From Hydrotalea sp. (GTDB lineage Bacteria; Bacteroidota; Bacteroidia; Chitinophagales; Chitinophagaceae): a stretch of DNA of 64,000 nucleotides. The notes under the pieces are model-generated. The model made no database searches and had not been told where the DNA came from. It worked only from the letters and a program-made list of their open reading frames with translations. How positions within the stretch are numbered: position 1 is the first letter of the stretch; the number at the start of each line of letters is the position of its first letter. Shown one piece after another: positions 16,657 through 26,168 of this stretch. The DNA lies in NCBI GenBank assembly GCA_022402565.1, contig JAKRSC010000026.1, positions 1 to 64,000 on the forward strand. The letters run 5' to 3'. The translations under genes were made by a program, and so were the position numbers.

Positions 16657-18321
16657 ATGAATTCATCTAAAAACTCAGCTACAAGTACCCAAACCGGCGC
16701 ACTCGCGACCCTTGTATCGGTATTCTTCTTTTGGGGCTTTTTAGCAGCCAGCAACAGCATCTTCATCCCTTTTTGTAAAAAGCATTTCAGCCTTAATCAG
16801 TTTGAATCTCAGCTTATTGATAGTGCTTTTTATGCAGCTTATTACTATGGGTCTTTTATAGTTTTTTTACTGTCTGTTTGGATGAATAAAGATATTATCA
16901 ATAACTGGGGACTGAAAAATACCATTGTTTATGGGCTTTTATTGAGTGTTTTAGGTGCAGCTTTAATGATTCCTGCTGTTGGCGCAAACTCTTTCCCATT
17001 CATTTTGGGTGCATTCTTTGTAGTTGCTTTAGGATTCTCATTACAGCAAACCGGAGCAAACCCGTTTGCTATTTTGCTTGGAGACCCTGCAACTGGAGCA
17101 AACCGACTGAATCTGGGCGGAAGTGTTAATTCAATTGGAACCACCTTAGGTCCATTAATTGTTGCTTTTGTTTTATTTGGAAGTGCATCTGCAGCAGAGG
17201 ATGCTACTGACGTTGGAAAAATTAAAAACTTATACATCCTTGTAGGTGGTCTTTTTGCACTTGTTGCAGGATTTTTCTATTTCTCTAAAAAACTTCCTCA
17301 TGGAAGATCAGAAGGACAATTTGAACATGAAGAGAAAGCCACAAAAGCGCTTACTATCATGACTATTTTAGTAACTGTTCTTTTTGGTGCAATTTTTTAT
17401 AGATTAAGCCAATCTTCTTCTGAAACTTCTTCTGCCGAGCCTGCAGCTTTCGATTATCCAGGCTTATGGCTGGTAGTTGGTTTGTTTGTATCAATCGTAG
17501 CCGTATTAGGTCTTTCTTATCGCTCTGCTCAAAAAAACAGCGAAGGATGGGGCGCTATGCGATACCCTCAATTAGTGTTGGGTATGCTGGGTATATTCAT
17601 GTACGTTGGTGTAGAAGTAGCCATTGGCAGTAACCTAGGTGAACTGCTCACTCAACCTGAGTTTGGTGGTTTAACAGAAAAAGATATTGCTCCCTACGTG
17701 TCTATGTACTGGGGAAGTTTAATGATAGGAAGATGGGCTGGAAGTATTGCGGTTTTCAAACCTTCTAAATCTTTAAAAACAATTCTTCTAATTGTTGTAC
17801 CCTATCTAGGATTTGGCTTTGTTTTAGCATCTAACTACTTTAAGGATGCCTCTTCGGTTTCTTTATTGCTGCCTTATGCTGTTTGTATTTTATTCCAAAT
17901 TGGTGGCTTTTTCTTAGGAAAAGATAATCCAGCTAGAACATTGCTTGTTTTTAGTGTTATGGCAATTATAGCCATGTTGGTAGGATTATTTACCACCCAA
18001 CAAGTAGCTCTTTTTGCATTTATGAGTGGAGGTCTTTTCTGTAGTATCATGTGGCCTAGCATTTTTGCATTAAGCATTGCTGGCTTAGGCAAACACACTG
18101 GACAAGGTTCTGCTTTTTTAATTATGATGATCTTGGGTGGCGCAATCATTCCACCATTACAAGGAAAACTTGCTGATTTATTTAATATTCATAACAGTTA
18201 TTGGATTGCAGTTGCTTGCTTTGCTTACTTAGCTTTCTTTGCATGGAGAGCTAAATCAATATTAGCAGCTCAAGGAATTAACTATCAGTCAACCAGCTCT
18301 CCTTCGGGTGGGGCACATTAA
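16657..18321 (+). CDS. FHS-family sugar MFS transporter (glucose/galactose/fucose type)
   Basis: Inner-membrane sugar:proton symporter of 554 residues. It starts with a short hydrophilic tail, then helix 1 ([20 protein letters not shown]), a form typical of FucP/GluP-like FHS carriers, and [20 protein letters not shown], which is the family's conserved segment with Q-x3-NP. It is longer than the usual 410-440 residues because of a central part (about 210-310) containing additional helices. It is divergent from glgA and 9 bases upstream of the ROK kinase, so the two probably import and phosphorylate glucose or a related hexose together. Confidence 0.9.
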   Translation: MNSSKNSATSTQTGALATLVSVFFFWGFLAASNSIFIPFCKKHFSLNQFESQLIDSAFYAAYYYGSFIVFLLSVWMNKDIINNWGLKNTIVYGLLLSVLGAALMIPAVGANSFPFILGAFFVVALGFSLQQTGANPFAILLGDPATGANRLNLGGSVNSIGTTLGPLIVAFVLFGSASAAEDATDVGKIKNLYILVGGLFALVAGFFYFSKKLPHGRSEGQFEHEEKATKALTIMTILVTVLFGAIFYRLSQSSSETSSAEPAAFDYPGLWLVVGLFVSIVAVLGLSYRSAQKNSEGWGAMRYPQLVLGMLGIFMYVGVEVAIGSNLGELLTQPEFGGLTEKDIAPYVSMYWGSLMIGRWAGSIAVFKPSKSLKTILLIVVPYLGFGFVLASNYFKDASSVSLLLPYAVCILFQIGGFFLGKDNPARTLLVFSVMAIIAMLVGLFTTQQVALFAFMSGGLFCSIMWPSIFALSIAGLGKHTGQGSAFLIMMILGGAIIPPLQGKLADLFNIHNSYWIAVACFAYLAFFAWRAKSILAAQGINYQSTSSPSGGAH

Positions 18322-18330
18322 AACTTTTTT

Positions 18331-19281
18331 ATGGCTTACGCAATAGGTGTTGATATTGGTGGCACTAACACAAAATTTGGTATCGTAGATAAGCGAGGAA
18401 ACATTGTTCATCAAAGTAGGATGAAAACTTCCGATTACGAACAGGTAGGTGCTTTTGTGGATGATTTATATGAGCATCTTTTACCATTAATTCAGGAAGT
18501 AGGTGGCATTGAAATGATAAAAGGGATAGGTATGGGTGCCCCTAATGGCAATTACTACAAGGGAACAATTGAATTCGCGCCTAACCTAAAATGGAAGGGA
18601 ATTGTACCAATGGTATCTATTGTTCAAGAAAAGTTTAAAATTCCTGCAACCCTAACTAATGATGCAAATGCCGCTGCTCAAGGTGAAATGATGTATGGTG
18701 CTGCAAAAGGAATGAAGGATTTTATTGTAATAACTTTAGGTACTGGTGTTGGAAGCGGAATTATTGTAAATGGTCAACTTGTGTATGGTCACGATGGGTT
18801 TGCAGGTGAACTTGGTCACGTTACAGTAATCCCCGATGGTAGACCACACTGGGGAACCGGATTGAAGGGAAGCCTCGAAGCATATTGCAGTGCAACAGGA
18901 ATAAGATTAACTGCTATTGAACTACTTGAAAAGTATGCCGACACACCAAGTCCATTACGAGATATTCCTGCGGAAGAAATTGATAGCAAAAAGGTTTGCG
19001 ACTGTGCTATGAATGGTTGCGAAATATCTAAAGAGATCTTTAATTACACAGGCGAAGTGTTGGGTAGAGCATTGGCCAACTTTATCATGTTCAGCTCTCC
19101 TGAAGCCATAGTGCTTTTTGGCGGTGTAACTGCTGCTGGTGATTTACTTATGAAACCTACACGATACGCCATGGAAGCGAATCTTCTTCCTATCTTCCAA
19201 AATAAAGTGAAACTGATATTTAGTGATCTGAAAGAGGCCGATGCAGCTATTTTGGGTGCAAGCGCCCTTGTATGGGAATAA
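18331..19281 (+). CDS. ROK family sugar kinase (probable glucokinase)
   Basis: Phosphorylates glucose or a related hexose. The 316 residues start with the phosphate-binding motif GVDIGGTNTKFGIVD, followed by the catalytic region LTNDANAAAQGE (D in NDAN), ITLGTGVGSGIIVNG and GFAGELGHV, whose H is usually a zinc ligand. The usual cysteine motif CxCGxxGC is replaced by HWGTGLKGS, and a similar-looking CDCAMNGC occurs about 40 residues later. It follows the FHS carrier by 9 bases, making a transport-phosphorylation pair whose product can enter glycogen synthesis. The exact sugar is not certain. Confidence 0.9.
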   Translation: MAYAIGVDIGGTNTKFGIVDKRGNIVHQSRMKTSDYEQVGAFVDDLYEHLLPLIQEVGGIEMIKGIGMGAPNGNYYKGTIEFAPNLKWKGIVPMVSIVQEKFKIPATLTNDANAAAQGEMMYGAAKGMKDFIVITLGTGVGSGIIVNGQLVYGHDGFAGELGHVTVIPDGRPHWGTGLKGSLEAYCSATGIRLTAIELLEKYADTPSPLRDIPAEEIDSKKVCDCAMNGCEISKEIFNYTGEVLGRALANFIMFSSPEAIVLFGGVTAAGDLLMKPTRYAMEANLLPIFQNKVKLIFSDLKEADAAILGASALVWE

Positions 19282-19283
19282 TT

Positions 19284-20246
19284 TTATTTGCTATATATCA
19301 TAAAAACTCCGGGAACCGGCCTTTGTGTCGGTTCTCCGTCTTTTAGATCACTCACTCGAATGACAGGCTTCCCTTGTATGAGCATACATGTACTCCCTCC
19401 TCCATCTAAGTTTAATGCTTCTACACAACCGAGCGACTGCATCATTGCAGCTAATTGAATCAATGAGACTCCTACTGAAACATTTTTATGGCGTCCTTCT
19501 ACTACAAGAATAACCAGTTCTCCTTTATTGGTATACCCCATAGCCGTTCTTGGATGAAGATCTGCAATTGCCTTTCCCATGAACATGCGCTCCTCATTAT
19601 TATAAATATCAATTCGTCCATTCTGAATCAAAACCGGACCACCACCAATGGCAGTTTGAACAGGCCAAGGTTGGAAACTGTTTTTCCATTCAGATTGTTG
19701 TGAGTTTGTTGCACGAATTCCTTTAAAACGAGGAAGTACAATAGATTTTTGAGAGGCATAAGGGATAGATGAAATACTATCTGTGTACACCCATGCTACA
19801 TCTGCTGTTCTATTCTTGAAAATACCAATTGCACTTCTAAATGGATGAGCATAATAACCACTATCCCGTCCATTTAGCGCAACATCGTGCACGTTGTATG
19901 AAGTAAGTTTACCATCCTTTACAAGAACATTTAAATTTTTGTTGGTTTGGAATGAAAAAAAAGTTCCATTCACTACAAGAAATGGTTTCTTCTCTCTTTC
20001 ATAAAATGCTTGTGGTGTTAATCTCTCATTTATTGTATGAGCCGTTGTAAATGTATTTTTTTTCTCATTGAGCAAAACAACAGCTGCAAACGCAACTACT
20101 GGTTGTCCATCTACTGAATCTCTAAATTCATATAATTTAACCCCAGCAGGAACATTTTTCCAAGTATCTGACACATCATTCCACTGAAACTGCGCAAACA
20201 AACTGAATGGCAGAATCACTAATACCAATGAAAATAAATTACGCAT
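19284..20246 (-). CDS. Phosphodiester glycosidase family protein (NAGPA domain)
   Basis: Exported protein of 320 residues with a signal peptide (about 1-18, ending LFAQ). The NAGPA/DUF2233 domain covers most of the rest, with the family signatures AIGGGPVLIQNGRI, HPRTAMGYT and the near-C-terminal ALNLDGGGSTCM, which holds the catalytic or metal-binding D-G-G-G-S. The human member removes N-acetylglucosamine from a mannose-phosphate diester; bacterial members act on glycosidic phosphodiesters, but their substrates are mostly unknown. It is convergent with the ROK kinase (2-base gap) and 3 bases after lipA on the same strand, so it may be read through from lipA. Confidence 0.88.
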   Translation of the reverse strand: MRNLFSLVLVILPFSLFAQFQWNDVSDTWKNVPAGVKLYEFRDSVDGQPVVAFAAVVLLNEKKNTFTTAHTINERLTPQAFYEREKKPFLVVNGTFFSFQTNKNLNVLVKDGKLTSYNVHDVALNGRDSGYYAHPFRSAIGIFKNRTADVAWVYTDSISSIPYASQKSIVLPRFKGIRATNSQQSEWKNSFQPWPVQTAIGGGPVLIQNGRIDIYNNEERMFMGKAIADLHPRTAMGYTNKGELVILVVEGRHKNVSVGVSLIQLAAMMQSLGCVEALNLDGGGSTCMLIQGKPVIRVSDLKDGEPTQRPVPGVFMIYSK

Positions 20247-20249
20247 AAG

Positions 20250-21194
20250 CTAAATTGAAAACTCCTGAAGCATTCCCTTTTCTTCCATCCACTTTCTTTT
20301 GCCGTAACCAGGGAAAACGTGGCGCTCACTGTGGTATGAACTGCGCACAAGTGGACCACTCTCTACGTAATCAAATCCAATTTCATATCCAATTTCACGC
20401 AATTCAGCAAATTCATCAGGGTGTACAAAGCGATGAACGGGTAAGTGTTTTTTAGTAGGTTGAAGGTATTGTCCTAGTGTTAAAACATCTACTCCCACAC
20501 CCACCAAGTCGTGCATTGTTTGAATAACTTCTTCTTTCGCTTCTCCTAGTCCAAGCATGATGCCAGTTTTAGTTCTCATACCACCCTCTTTAAGGAGTCT
20601 GAGTACTTCCAAACTTCTTCTATACTTTGCTTGAATACGAACTTGGCGCGTCATACGCTCAACTGTTTCCATATTGTGGCTAACTACTTCTGGTGCAGCG
20701 TCAATCACTCTTTGTACTTGATCGGCATTCCCCTTAAAATCTGGAATTAATGTTTCAAGTGTGGTATCTGGATTAAGATTTTTAACTGCTTTGATTGTAT
20801 TGTACCAAATTGTTGATCCGCCATCTTTCAATTCATCTCTGTCAACACTCGTAATTACAGCATGTTTCACCTTCATTAGGTGAATAGCTTCTGCAACCCT
20901 TTGAGGTTCATCCCAATCAACTGGCTCAGGCCTACCAGTTGCTACAGAGCAAAAACCACAACTTCTGGTACAAACATTTCCAAGTATCATGAAAGTTGCT
21001 GTTCCTGCGCCCCAACATTCTCCCATATTAGGACAGTTTCCACTTTCACAAATAGTATGAAGCTTATGGTGATCTACCAGTCCCCTAACGTGCTTATAAT
21101 TTTCACCAATAGGCAATTTCACCCTGAGCCAATCGGGTTTTTTTACTTTAGAAGTTTCTGGAGAAACTTTCTGAACAACAGGTAATTCCTGCAT
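20250..21194 (-). CDS. lipA: Lipoyl synthase
   Basis: Radical-SAM enzyme that inserts two sulfurs into octanoyl groups on the lipoyl domains of 2-oxoacid dehydrogenases. At 314 residues it has the expected length. The auxiliary-cluster cysteines are C49, C54 and C60 in [12 protein letters not shown]; the radical-SAM cluster is C75, C79 and C82 in CTRSCGFC; the C-terminal RSSYHSE supplies the serine ligand of the auxiliary cluster. It would serve the pyruvate dehydrogenase whose E1 beta gene is at 40477-41463. The nearby ferredoxin and iscX genes are in a separate run. Confidence 0.97.
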   Translation of the reverse strand: MQELPVVQKVSPETSKVKKPDWLRVKLPIGENYKHVRGLVDHHKLHTICESGNCPNMGECWGAGTATFMILGNVCTRSCGFCSVATGRPEPVDWDEPQRVAEAIHLMKVKHAVITSVDRDELKDGGSTIWYNTIKAVKNLNPDTTLETLIPDFKGNADQVQRVIDAAPEVVSHNMETVERMTRQVRIQAKYRRSLEVLRLLKEGGMRTKTGIMLGLGEAKEEVIQTMHDLVGVGVDVLTLGQYLQPTKKHLPVHRFVHPDEFAELREIGYEIGFDYVESGPLVRSSYHSERHVFPGYGKRKWMEEKGMLQEFSI

Positions 21195-21241
21195 AATAAA
21201 TGATTTGGTTTTCAGGCTATCTTAAGAAATGCGAAAATACA

Positions 21242-22054
21242 CTACTTTCTCCTGCCAAAAACGATGGCTAGATACGCATTCAGGAAAAATTTCCGCTCTG
21301 GATTAAGCGCCATAGTCTGAATACCCTGTGTATAATATTCGGCAGTTAATCCAATTTCGAGTGTTCCCACAGTTTCATTAAACCTATTATTATCGAATCT
21401 AAGTGCGGCTCTAGCGTGCAAACCAGGAACAGGCTTAATCTCATTAAATCCTTTAAACAAACCAGCTCCACCAATAATTGAATTAAAGTCGAGAAATATG
21501 CTATCGTTGTTATTATATCTAATTTGAGTGGCTTGTCCAGTTGAAGGATCTTCAACCTCAATATAATACGGTTTTAACCAGCCAACCGATAAGCCTCCTC
21601 CGTAAATTGCAGAAACTGCAACACCGTTTTTATTGCCCTTTCCTCCAATTAAATACTGCTGCCCAAAACCAAGTCTCGTGGTATACAAATTGTTAATTTT
21701 ACCATATCGAAATGGATTACCCAGAAAAACAAAACCACCTCCCCCAAAAATATTGGTTACACTTTCCTCCTTTGGACTTCTTCTTTCTCCAAATAAATCA
21801 ATCCACCAGAGATTCGTCTTGACTGCAGATTTATACTTGCCCTTTTCATAGCCAATACCCCAACCGTCGGTATTTAAACGAAAATAAAAAGTACTTTGCT
21901 TTTCAAAAACCAATGCCCCTTCTTCTTCCTGCTTAATGAGCTGGTTAATTCTCTCCCTCTTTTCGGCTTTTCGCTCATCTTTACTCATCTTAACCTGTCC
22001 ATGAACAGAAGATGAAACCAGACCAGCCAACATCCAAACAAATATTCTTTTCAC
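21242..22054 (-). CDS. Exported protein of unknown function, probably outer-membrane associated
   Basis: I do not recognise a named family with certainty. From the GTG at 22054 the protein has about 270 residues and a good signal peptide (VKRIFVWMLAGLVSSSVHGQ). A charged stretch follows (KDERKAEKRERINQLIKQEE), then alternating short strands (FYFRLNTDGWGIGYE, FGGGGFVFLGNPFRYG, TTRLGFGQQYLIGG, IGLTAEYYTQGIQT) ending in LNAYLAIVFGRRK, a pattern typical of a small outer-membrane barrel. The open frame extends up to an ATG at 22108, but that would overlap the divergent OsmC gene, so the GTG start is preferred. The gene stands alone between lipA and the osmC-like gene. Confidence 0.72.
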   Translation of the reverse strand: MKRIFVWMLAGLVSSSVHGQVKMSKDERKAEKRERINQLIKQEEEGALVFEKQSTFYFRLNTDGWGIGYEKGKYKSAVKTNLWWIDLFGERRSPKEESVTNIFGGGGFVFLGNPFRYGKINNLYTTRLGFGQQYLIGGKGNKNGVAVSAIYGGGLSVGWLKPYYIEVEDPSTGQATQIRYNNNDSIFLDFNSIIGGAGLFKGFNEIKPVPGLHARAALRFDNNRFNETVGTLEIGLTAEYYTQGIQTMALNPERKFFLNAYLAIVFGRRK

Positions 22055-22098
22055 ACGCAATTCATTTGATGCAGTAAATTTAGGGCAAAAACCATGCA

Positions 22099-22506
22099 AT
22101 GACAGCACAAATTATTTATAAAGGAGCGTTAAGAACAGAATGTGAACATCTTCAAAGCAAAACCATCATTGAAACGGATGCACCAACAGATAATCAAGGT
22201 AAGGGGGAAAGATTTTCACCAACAGACTTGGTAGCAACTGCCTATGGCACCTGCATGATTACAACTATGGCTATAAAAGCTGCAGATATGCAATTGCCAT
22301 TTGAAGGCACTCGCATTGAAATCACAAAAATTATGAGTACCGATGCTCCTCGAAGAATTGCGGGTATTAAATCTACCTTGTACTTTCCAACTGATTTTCC
22401 TGCAACGGATGCTCAAAAAGAACAGTTAATCCGAATTGCAAGGGCTTGTCCTGTTGAAAAAAGCTTACACCCCGACATAGTACTGGATGTTGAATTTAAC
22501 TGGTAG
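22099..22506 (+). CDS. OsmC family protein
   Basis: Cytoplasmic OsmC/Ohr-like protein of 135 residues; members reduce organic hydroperoxides with a cysteine pair. It has the family core GERFSPTDLVATAYGTCMITTMAIKA (first cysteine in the GTCM segment, shown here in two parts: GERFSPTDLVA and YGTCMITTMA) and a second cysteine in ARACPVEKSL, the usual position of the redox partner. The start is the ATG at 22099, just inside the promoter region shared with the divergent gene. Its last 11 bases overlap the end of the convergent DUF2851 gene. Detoxification of peroxides is the family role; the real substrate is unknown. Confidence 0.9.
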   Translation: MTAQIIYKGALRTECEHLQSKTIIETDAPTDNQGKGERFSPTDLVATAYGTCMITTMAIKAADMQLPFEGTRIEITKIMSTDAPRRIAGIKSTLYFPTDFPATDAQKEQLIRIARACPVEKSLHPDIVLDVEFNW

Positions 22507-23770
22507 TGGCTCCTTTTTTTAGGATATCAGCTCCCACAGCGCATTGTAAACACTTTTGTACTTGACAATAGTTTTCAGTAAGCCATTGTAAAGATTGCGC
22601 TTCTAATGCTGTGCGTACTGGAACAGTGTGTTTTTTCCATTGTTTAACCCGCACGTTATCTTCAGCAGGTATTTGATGTAACCAAGAGAGTAACTTTTCT
22701 TTTAGCTGCTCATTTTGTTGCTCATGTGCATAAGCAAAAAGCACAGGCACTACCGCATTTACAATAATGCGCCAAGCAGTTTCTTTTCCTAAAACTTTTG
22801 GCTGATAAGGTGTTTCGTGGTCAAATACATAATGATAATGCCAATAATCATTGGCAACCACATCAAACAATACCAATAAATCCTGAACATTTTTTACACT
22901 TAAACAACTAGAAAAAATAGAAGTTTGCTGCTGCATGAAAACACTTAGTTGAGAAAGACGAACTCCTGGAAAAGCAACAGGACGCATTCTTAAAAAAGAA
23001 GGTTGAATCGCGATTCTTTGGAATGAATATTTTATTTGTAAAAATCGAAATTCCTTCTGAAGCATTTTAGGATACGATTCATCGAAATTCTGCTCTAACA
23101 TATTCGCTTGTCCAAGGAGGATTGCTTCAATTTGAATTCGATTAGATCGGAGTTTAGAAATCAATCCGGTTGATACAGTCATGGCTGCTTGTTCAAACAA
23201 ATCTGCATTGACTTTACCGCCAAAATACCGAGCTACTTTCCACCACAAAACCTCCTCCCAACTTACTTTGCGTTTTTGCTTTTGCTCAATAAATAATTCA
23301 ACTTTAGTAGCTAACTTTTCAACCATTAATCTTTCTTGCCAAACCAACCACTGCAATGCATTTAGTTGAGGCAGAAATGATGCACAAGGTATTTCTCTGG
23401 TCATTTGCATCAATTGCTTATAATAAGTGAAAAGTCCTGCTGCAACATAAGGCTGCAAAACCAGTGTGGGTGCTGACAATTTGAGTGAGACATCATTTTC
23501 CCACACAACATGTAAAATAATATGGGCAAATCTTGGGTCATTTTGATGCCCATGTTTCAACCAATCAGATGACCGAATATGCAATTCAACATGACCTACT
23601 AAACTAATTGAACCAACTTGTATAGAAGCCATTAAAAAATCTGGACCTTGATCATTATTAAGTTGACCTATGCTTTTTACTTGTATGGGTTCACCATCAG
23701 TTGAAACCAAACCCGATTGCTGAAAATACCGGTGCTTCCAGATAAACTGGAAAAGTTTTTCATCTATCAT
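22496..23770 (-). CDS. DUF2851 family protein
   Basis: Protein of 424 residues from a Bacteroidota-wide family without known function. The N-terminal part contains the family hallmark NDQGPDFLMASIQVG and GHVELHIRSSDW, followed by HIILHVVWENDV. The GPDF and VELH-x-SDW elements are charged and conserved in a way that suggests a nuclease-like or enzymatic centre, but this is only an inference from appearance. It lacks a signal peptide. It is the last gene of the run from DUF2520 to Maf, 41 bases after maf. Confidence 0.88.
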   Translation of the reverse strand: MIDEKLFQFIWKHRYFQQSGLVSTDGEPIQVKSIGQLNNDQGPDFLMASIQVGSISLVGHVELHIRSSDWLKHGHQNDPRFAHIILHVVWENDVSLKLSAPTLVLQPYVAAGLFTYYKQLMQMTREIPCASFLPQLNALQWLVWQERLMVEKLATKVELFIEQKQKRKVSWEEVLWWKVARYFGGKVNADLFEQAAMTVSTGLISKLRSNRIQIEAILLGQANMLEQNFDESYPKMLQKEFRFLQIKYSFQRIAIQPSFLRMRPVAFPGVRLSQLSVFMQQQTSIFSSCLSVKNVQDLLVLFDVVANDYWHYHYVFDHETPYQPKVLGKETAWRIIVNAVVPVLFAYAHEQQNEQLKEKLLSWLHQIPAEDNVRVKQWKKHTVPVRTALEAQSLQWLTENYCQVQKCLQCAVGADILKKGATTS

Positions 23771-23811
23771 AACTGCTAACGTTTTACTACCAATTCAAAA
23801 ATAAGAAGAAT

Positions 23812-24384
23812 CTACCATTGCTCCAATACCTGCACTACCCTGCTCACAGGCAACCCCATAACATTATAGAAATCTCCAACCACTTTTTGAATACCAACAA
23901 CTCCTATCCACTCTTGAATAGCATAAGACCCAGCTTTATCAAAAGGCTTATATCGCTCTACATAAAAATTAATTTGCTCATTGGTGAGCTCATGAAAAAA
24001 AACTTCTGTGACATCCGAAAACTGAACAACTTTGTTTCCTTGCATGATTACAACGCCAGTTATTACTTTATGCTGCCTACCAGAAAGTAATTGCAACATC
24101 TGAATTGCTTCATTTGCATCTTTGGGTTTACCTAAAATTTGCTGGTCAATAACTACAATAGTATCTGCGGCTAACACAATTGGATAAGGCTCTTGATGAA
24201 GTTGATGAACTACTATTGCCTTTTGCATGGCAATATGAATAGGTATATCAACAGGATGCATGTCTGAAGGAAATGATTCCTCTGTAGGAACAACTTGAAT
24301 AGTAAATGATATTTCAGCCGATTCCAACAACTGCTTTCTACGTGGCGATTGAGATGCTAGAATAATGGACGGCAAATGTTTCAT
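23812..24384 (-). CDS. maf: Maf family nucleoside triphosphate pyrophosphatase
   Basis: House-cleaning enzyme that hydrolyses dTTP, UTP or modified nucleotides to the monophosphate. The 190 residues start with ILASQSPRRKQLLESA (the SxSPRR motif), then VLAADTIVVID (catalytic AADT) and GKPKDANEAIQML, with SGRQHKVITGVV later; the C-terminal part has DKAGSYAIQEW. All are typical of Maf. I chose the ATG at 24384, which overlaps the stop of the UbiA gene as ATGA and implies translational coupling; a longer start at 24396 exists. Confidence 0.94.
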   Translation of the reverse strand: MKHLPSIILASQSPRRKQLLESAEISFTIQVVPTEESFPSDMHPVDIPIHIAMQKAIVVHQLHQEPYPIVLAADTIVVIDQQILGKPKDANEAIQMLQLLSGRQHKVITGVVIMQGNKVVQFSDVTEVFFHELTNEQINFYVERYKPFDKAGSYAIQEWIGVVGIQKVVGDFYNVMGLPVSRVVQVLEQW

Positions 24385-25325
24385 ATTCCATACCATTTAA
24401 AAAAAACCATCGATAAAATTCCAAACAACATTACCAACTTAATGATACTGCTTACCTTATGATAGTCTTCACTTTTGTTTGCCTTTTGAAGCATAAAAAG
24501 CGATTTAAAGAGTGGATAAATCAACAAGCCTGTAGCATATAGCATACTCCACCACCAACCCAAGGGCATTACATATACTTGAAGTGCAATTAAAATGGCT
24601 ATTAGGATAACTACCCAAGTACTAATAAATATTTTTGTTGACTGAATTCCCCAAACAATAGGCATGGTTGTACAACCGTACTTTCTATCGCCTACTATAT
24701 CTTCCATATCTTTCACAGCCTCTCTAATAAGAGAAATTACAAAAGCAAAACCTGCATATAAAATACCCAAGCGAAGGATACGCTGATTTGCAGCAATAGA
24801 ATCACTATTTAAACTACTCTGCACCCTTACTTCTGCCATACAAATTACCAAAATAACCCAGGCGGTTAAAATAGATATTAAGATATTCCCCGACAATAAC
24901 TTTTTCTTGAAAGAAATTGAATACAAGAATAAAAGAACAACGCATAAAATATTAGCCATACCAAGCAGCCAAATACCAGACTCAATGGCTACAAAAAAAC
25001 TTAATGCCACTCCCATCATACTTAAAAAAAAATGCCAAAAAATGACCCATCTTCTTTTAATCATTTTCTCTACAACTAACTTTTCGGGCTTATTAATCAG
25101 GTCAATATTCAAGTCGAAGTAATCATTAATAATATAGCCAGCAGCAGCAATACAAACAGATGCTAAAACCAGTAATACCAACAATGGCAGCGACAAATAG
25201 ACTTCTATAAAAAATGCTTCTTTTGAAGGGATTACAATGGTATAAAAAAAGAGGAATTGTGTAAGCGCAATGAATACCAAATTAGGCCACCTCACTAAAC
25301 TCAAAAACGCTTGCAAAAGTTTCAT
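24381..25325 (-). CDS. UbiA family prenyltransferase
   Basis: Integral membrane prenyltransferase of 314 residues with about eight or nine helices. The first aspartate-rich motif is IINDYFDLNIDLINKP at about 65-80 (NDxxDxxxD); the second is DMEDIVGDRKYG, both on the cytoplasmic side and binding prenyl-pyrophosphate through magnesium. Bacteroidota members are often annotated as geranylgeranylglycerol-phosphate geranylgeranyltransferase, but the acceptor cannot be inferred here. It follows the KdsC-like gene by 12 bases and overlaps maf by 4 bases. Confidence 0.88.
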   Translation of the reverse strand: MKLLQAFLSLVRWPNLVFIALTQFLFFYTIVIPSKEAFFIEVYLSLPLLVLLVLASVCIAAAGYIINDYFDLNIDLINKPEKLVVEKMIKRRWVIFWHFFLSMMGVALSFFVAIESGIWLLGMANILCVVLLFLYSISFKKKLLSGNILISILTAWVILVICMAEVRVQSSLNSDSIAANQRILRLGILYAGFAFVISLIREAVKDMEDIVGDRKYGCTTMPIVWGIQSTKIFISTWVVILIAILIALQVYVMPLGWWWSMLYATGLLIYPLFKSLFMLQKANKSEDYHKVSSIIKLVMLFGILSMVFFKWYGI

Positions 25326-25337
25326 AACAAAATGCTA

Positions 25338-25862
25338 TTAAGTTGAAGTGGTGAAAACATGCTGATCCCAGAGTCCCTTACATTTCATAACTTTTTCAAT
25401 GACATCGCGCACACATCCTTTACCACCTCCCTGTGGTGAGATATAAGCCGATATCTCACGAACTTCTAAAACAGCATCTTGAGGCGAAGCAGATACTCCC
25501 GCAGCTTTCATAATTGGAATGTCTGGAATATCATCTCCCATTGCAAGTATTTCATGTGGCTGTAATTGATGACGCTCCATGATTTCATTCATGACTTTCA
25601 TTTTGTCATGAACTTTCATATGTATTTCTGTAATACCTAATTTAGAAAATCGTTCAATGGCTTCAGATGAATCGCCCCCAGAAATAATTGCAATAATTAA
25701 TCCGCTAGAAGTTGCACGTTGCAAGGCATACCCATCTTTTGTATTCATAGCACGAGCAACAATTCCATTTGGCAATAAATACACACTGCCATCAGTTAGC
25801 ACTCCGTCCATATCAAACAGAAATGCTTTAATAGCAGTTAATTTTTGAAGAAGATTAGACAT
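25338..25862 (-). CDS. HAD-IIIA phosphatase, KdsC/YrbI family
   Basis: Phosphatase of 174 residues without a cap domain. HAD motif 1 is FLFDMDGVLTDGS (nucleophile and acid Asp), motif 2 is AIISGGDS, motif 4 is MGDDIPDIPIM, and the C-terminal GGGKGCVRDVIE is the loop that completes the active site in tetrameric KdsC. The family removes phosphate from KDO 8-phosphate in lipopolysaccharide synthesis or from related sugar acids. It lies between iscX and the UbiA gene. No other KDO gene is present in the window, so the substrate assignment is by family only. Confidence 0.9.
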   Translation of the reverse strand: MSNLLQKLTAIKAFLFDMDGVLTDGSVYLLPNGIVARAMNTKDGYALQRATSSGLIIAIISGGDSSEAIERFSKLGITEIHMKVHDKMKVMNEIMERHQLQPHEILAMGDDIPDIPIMKAAGVSASPQDAVLEVREISAYISPQGGGKGCVRDVIEKVMKCKGLWDQHVFTTST

Positions 25863-25917
25863 GATGGGAATTTACTCGCGGCTAAAGATAACCAATCCCT
25901 CTTAGTTGAACTACCAA

Positions 25918-26157
25918 TTATTTTTGGTTATCACGCCACTCATACACCCAACTACTTTGAATCATTTCTAAATGACCTTCATTACACTCTTCACGAGTTC
26001 CTTTGAAATGAGGAATTTGCAAAACCCACTCAAGTAATTCGGTAAATCGAATGCGATATATTTTACTTTCTGTGAAGTCGTCTCCAAAGCGCTCATATAA
26101 TTTTAGCGCAATATCTTCATAATCGTTCCAGTAAATAGGAGGTTCAAAGTTTGACAT
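25918..26157 (-). CDS. iscX: IscX-like Fe-S cluster assembly protein
   Basis: Small acidic protein of 79 residues. The segment YWNDYEDIALKLYERF at about 9-24 is the IscX hallmark, and the later LLEWVLQIPHF plus ESSW-like ending (MIQSSWVYEW) match the family. IscX binds the cysteine desulfurase IscS and iron and tunes cluster assembly. It sits 11 bases after the ISC-type ferredoxin gene, the same pairing as in the enterobacterial isc operon (fdx-iscX), but iscR, iscS, iscU, hscB and hscA are not nearby. Confidence 0.9.
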   Translation of the reverse strand: MSNFEPPIYWNDYEDIALKLYERFGDDFTESKIYRIRFTELLEWVLQIPHFKGTREECNEGHLEMIQSSWVYEWRDNQK

Positions 26158-26168
26158 ACTTTTTGGTT

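Noticed and set aside
22055-22108. Longer start of the exported protein at 21242-22054
   Set aside because: It would overlap the start of the divergent OsmC gene and put 18 residues in front of a good signal peptide.
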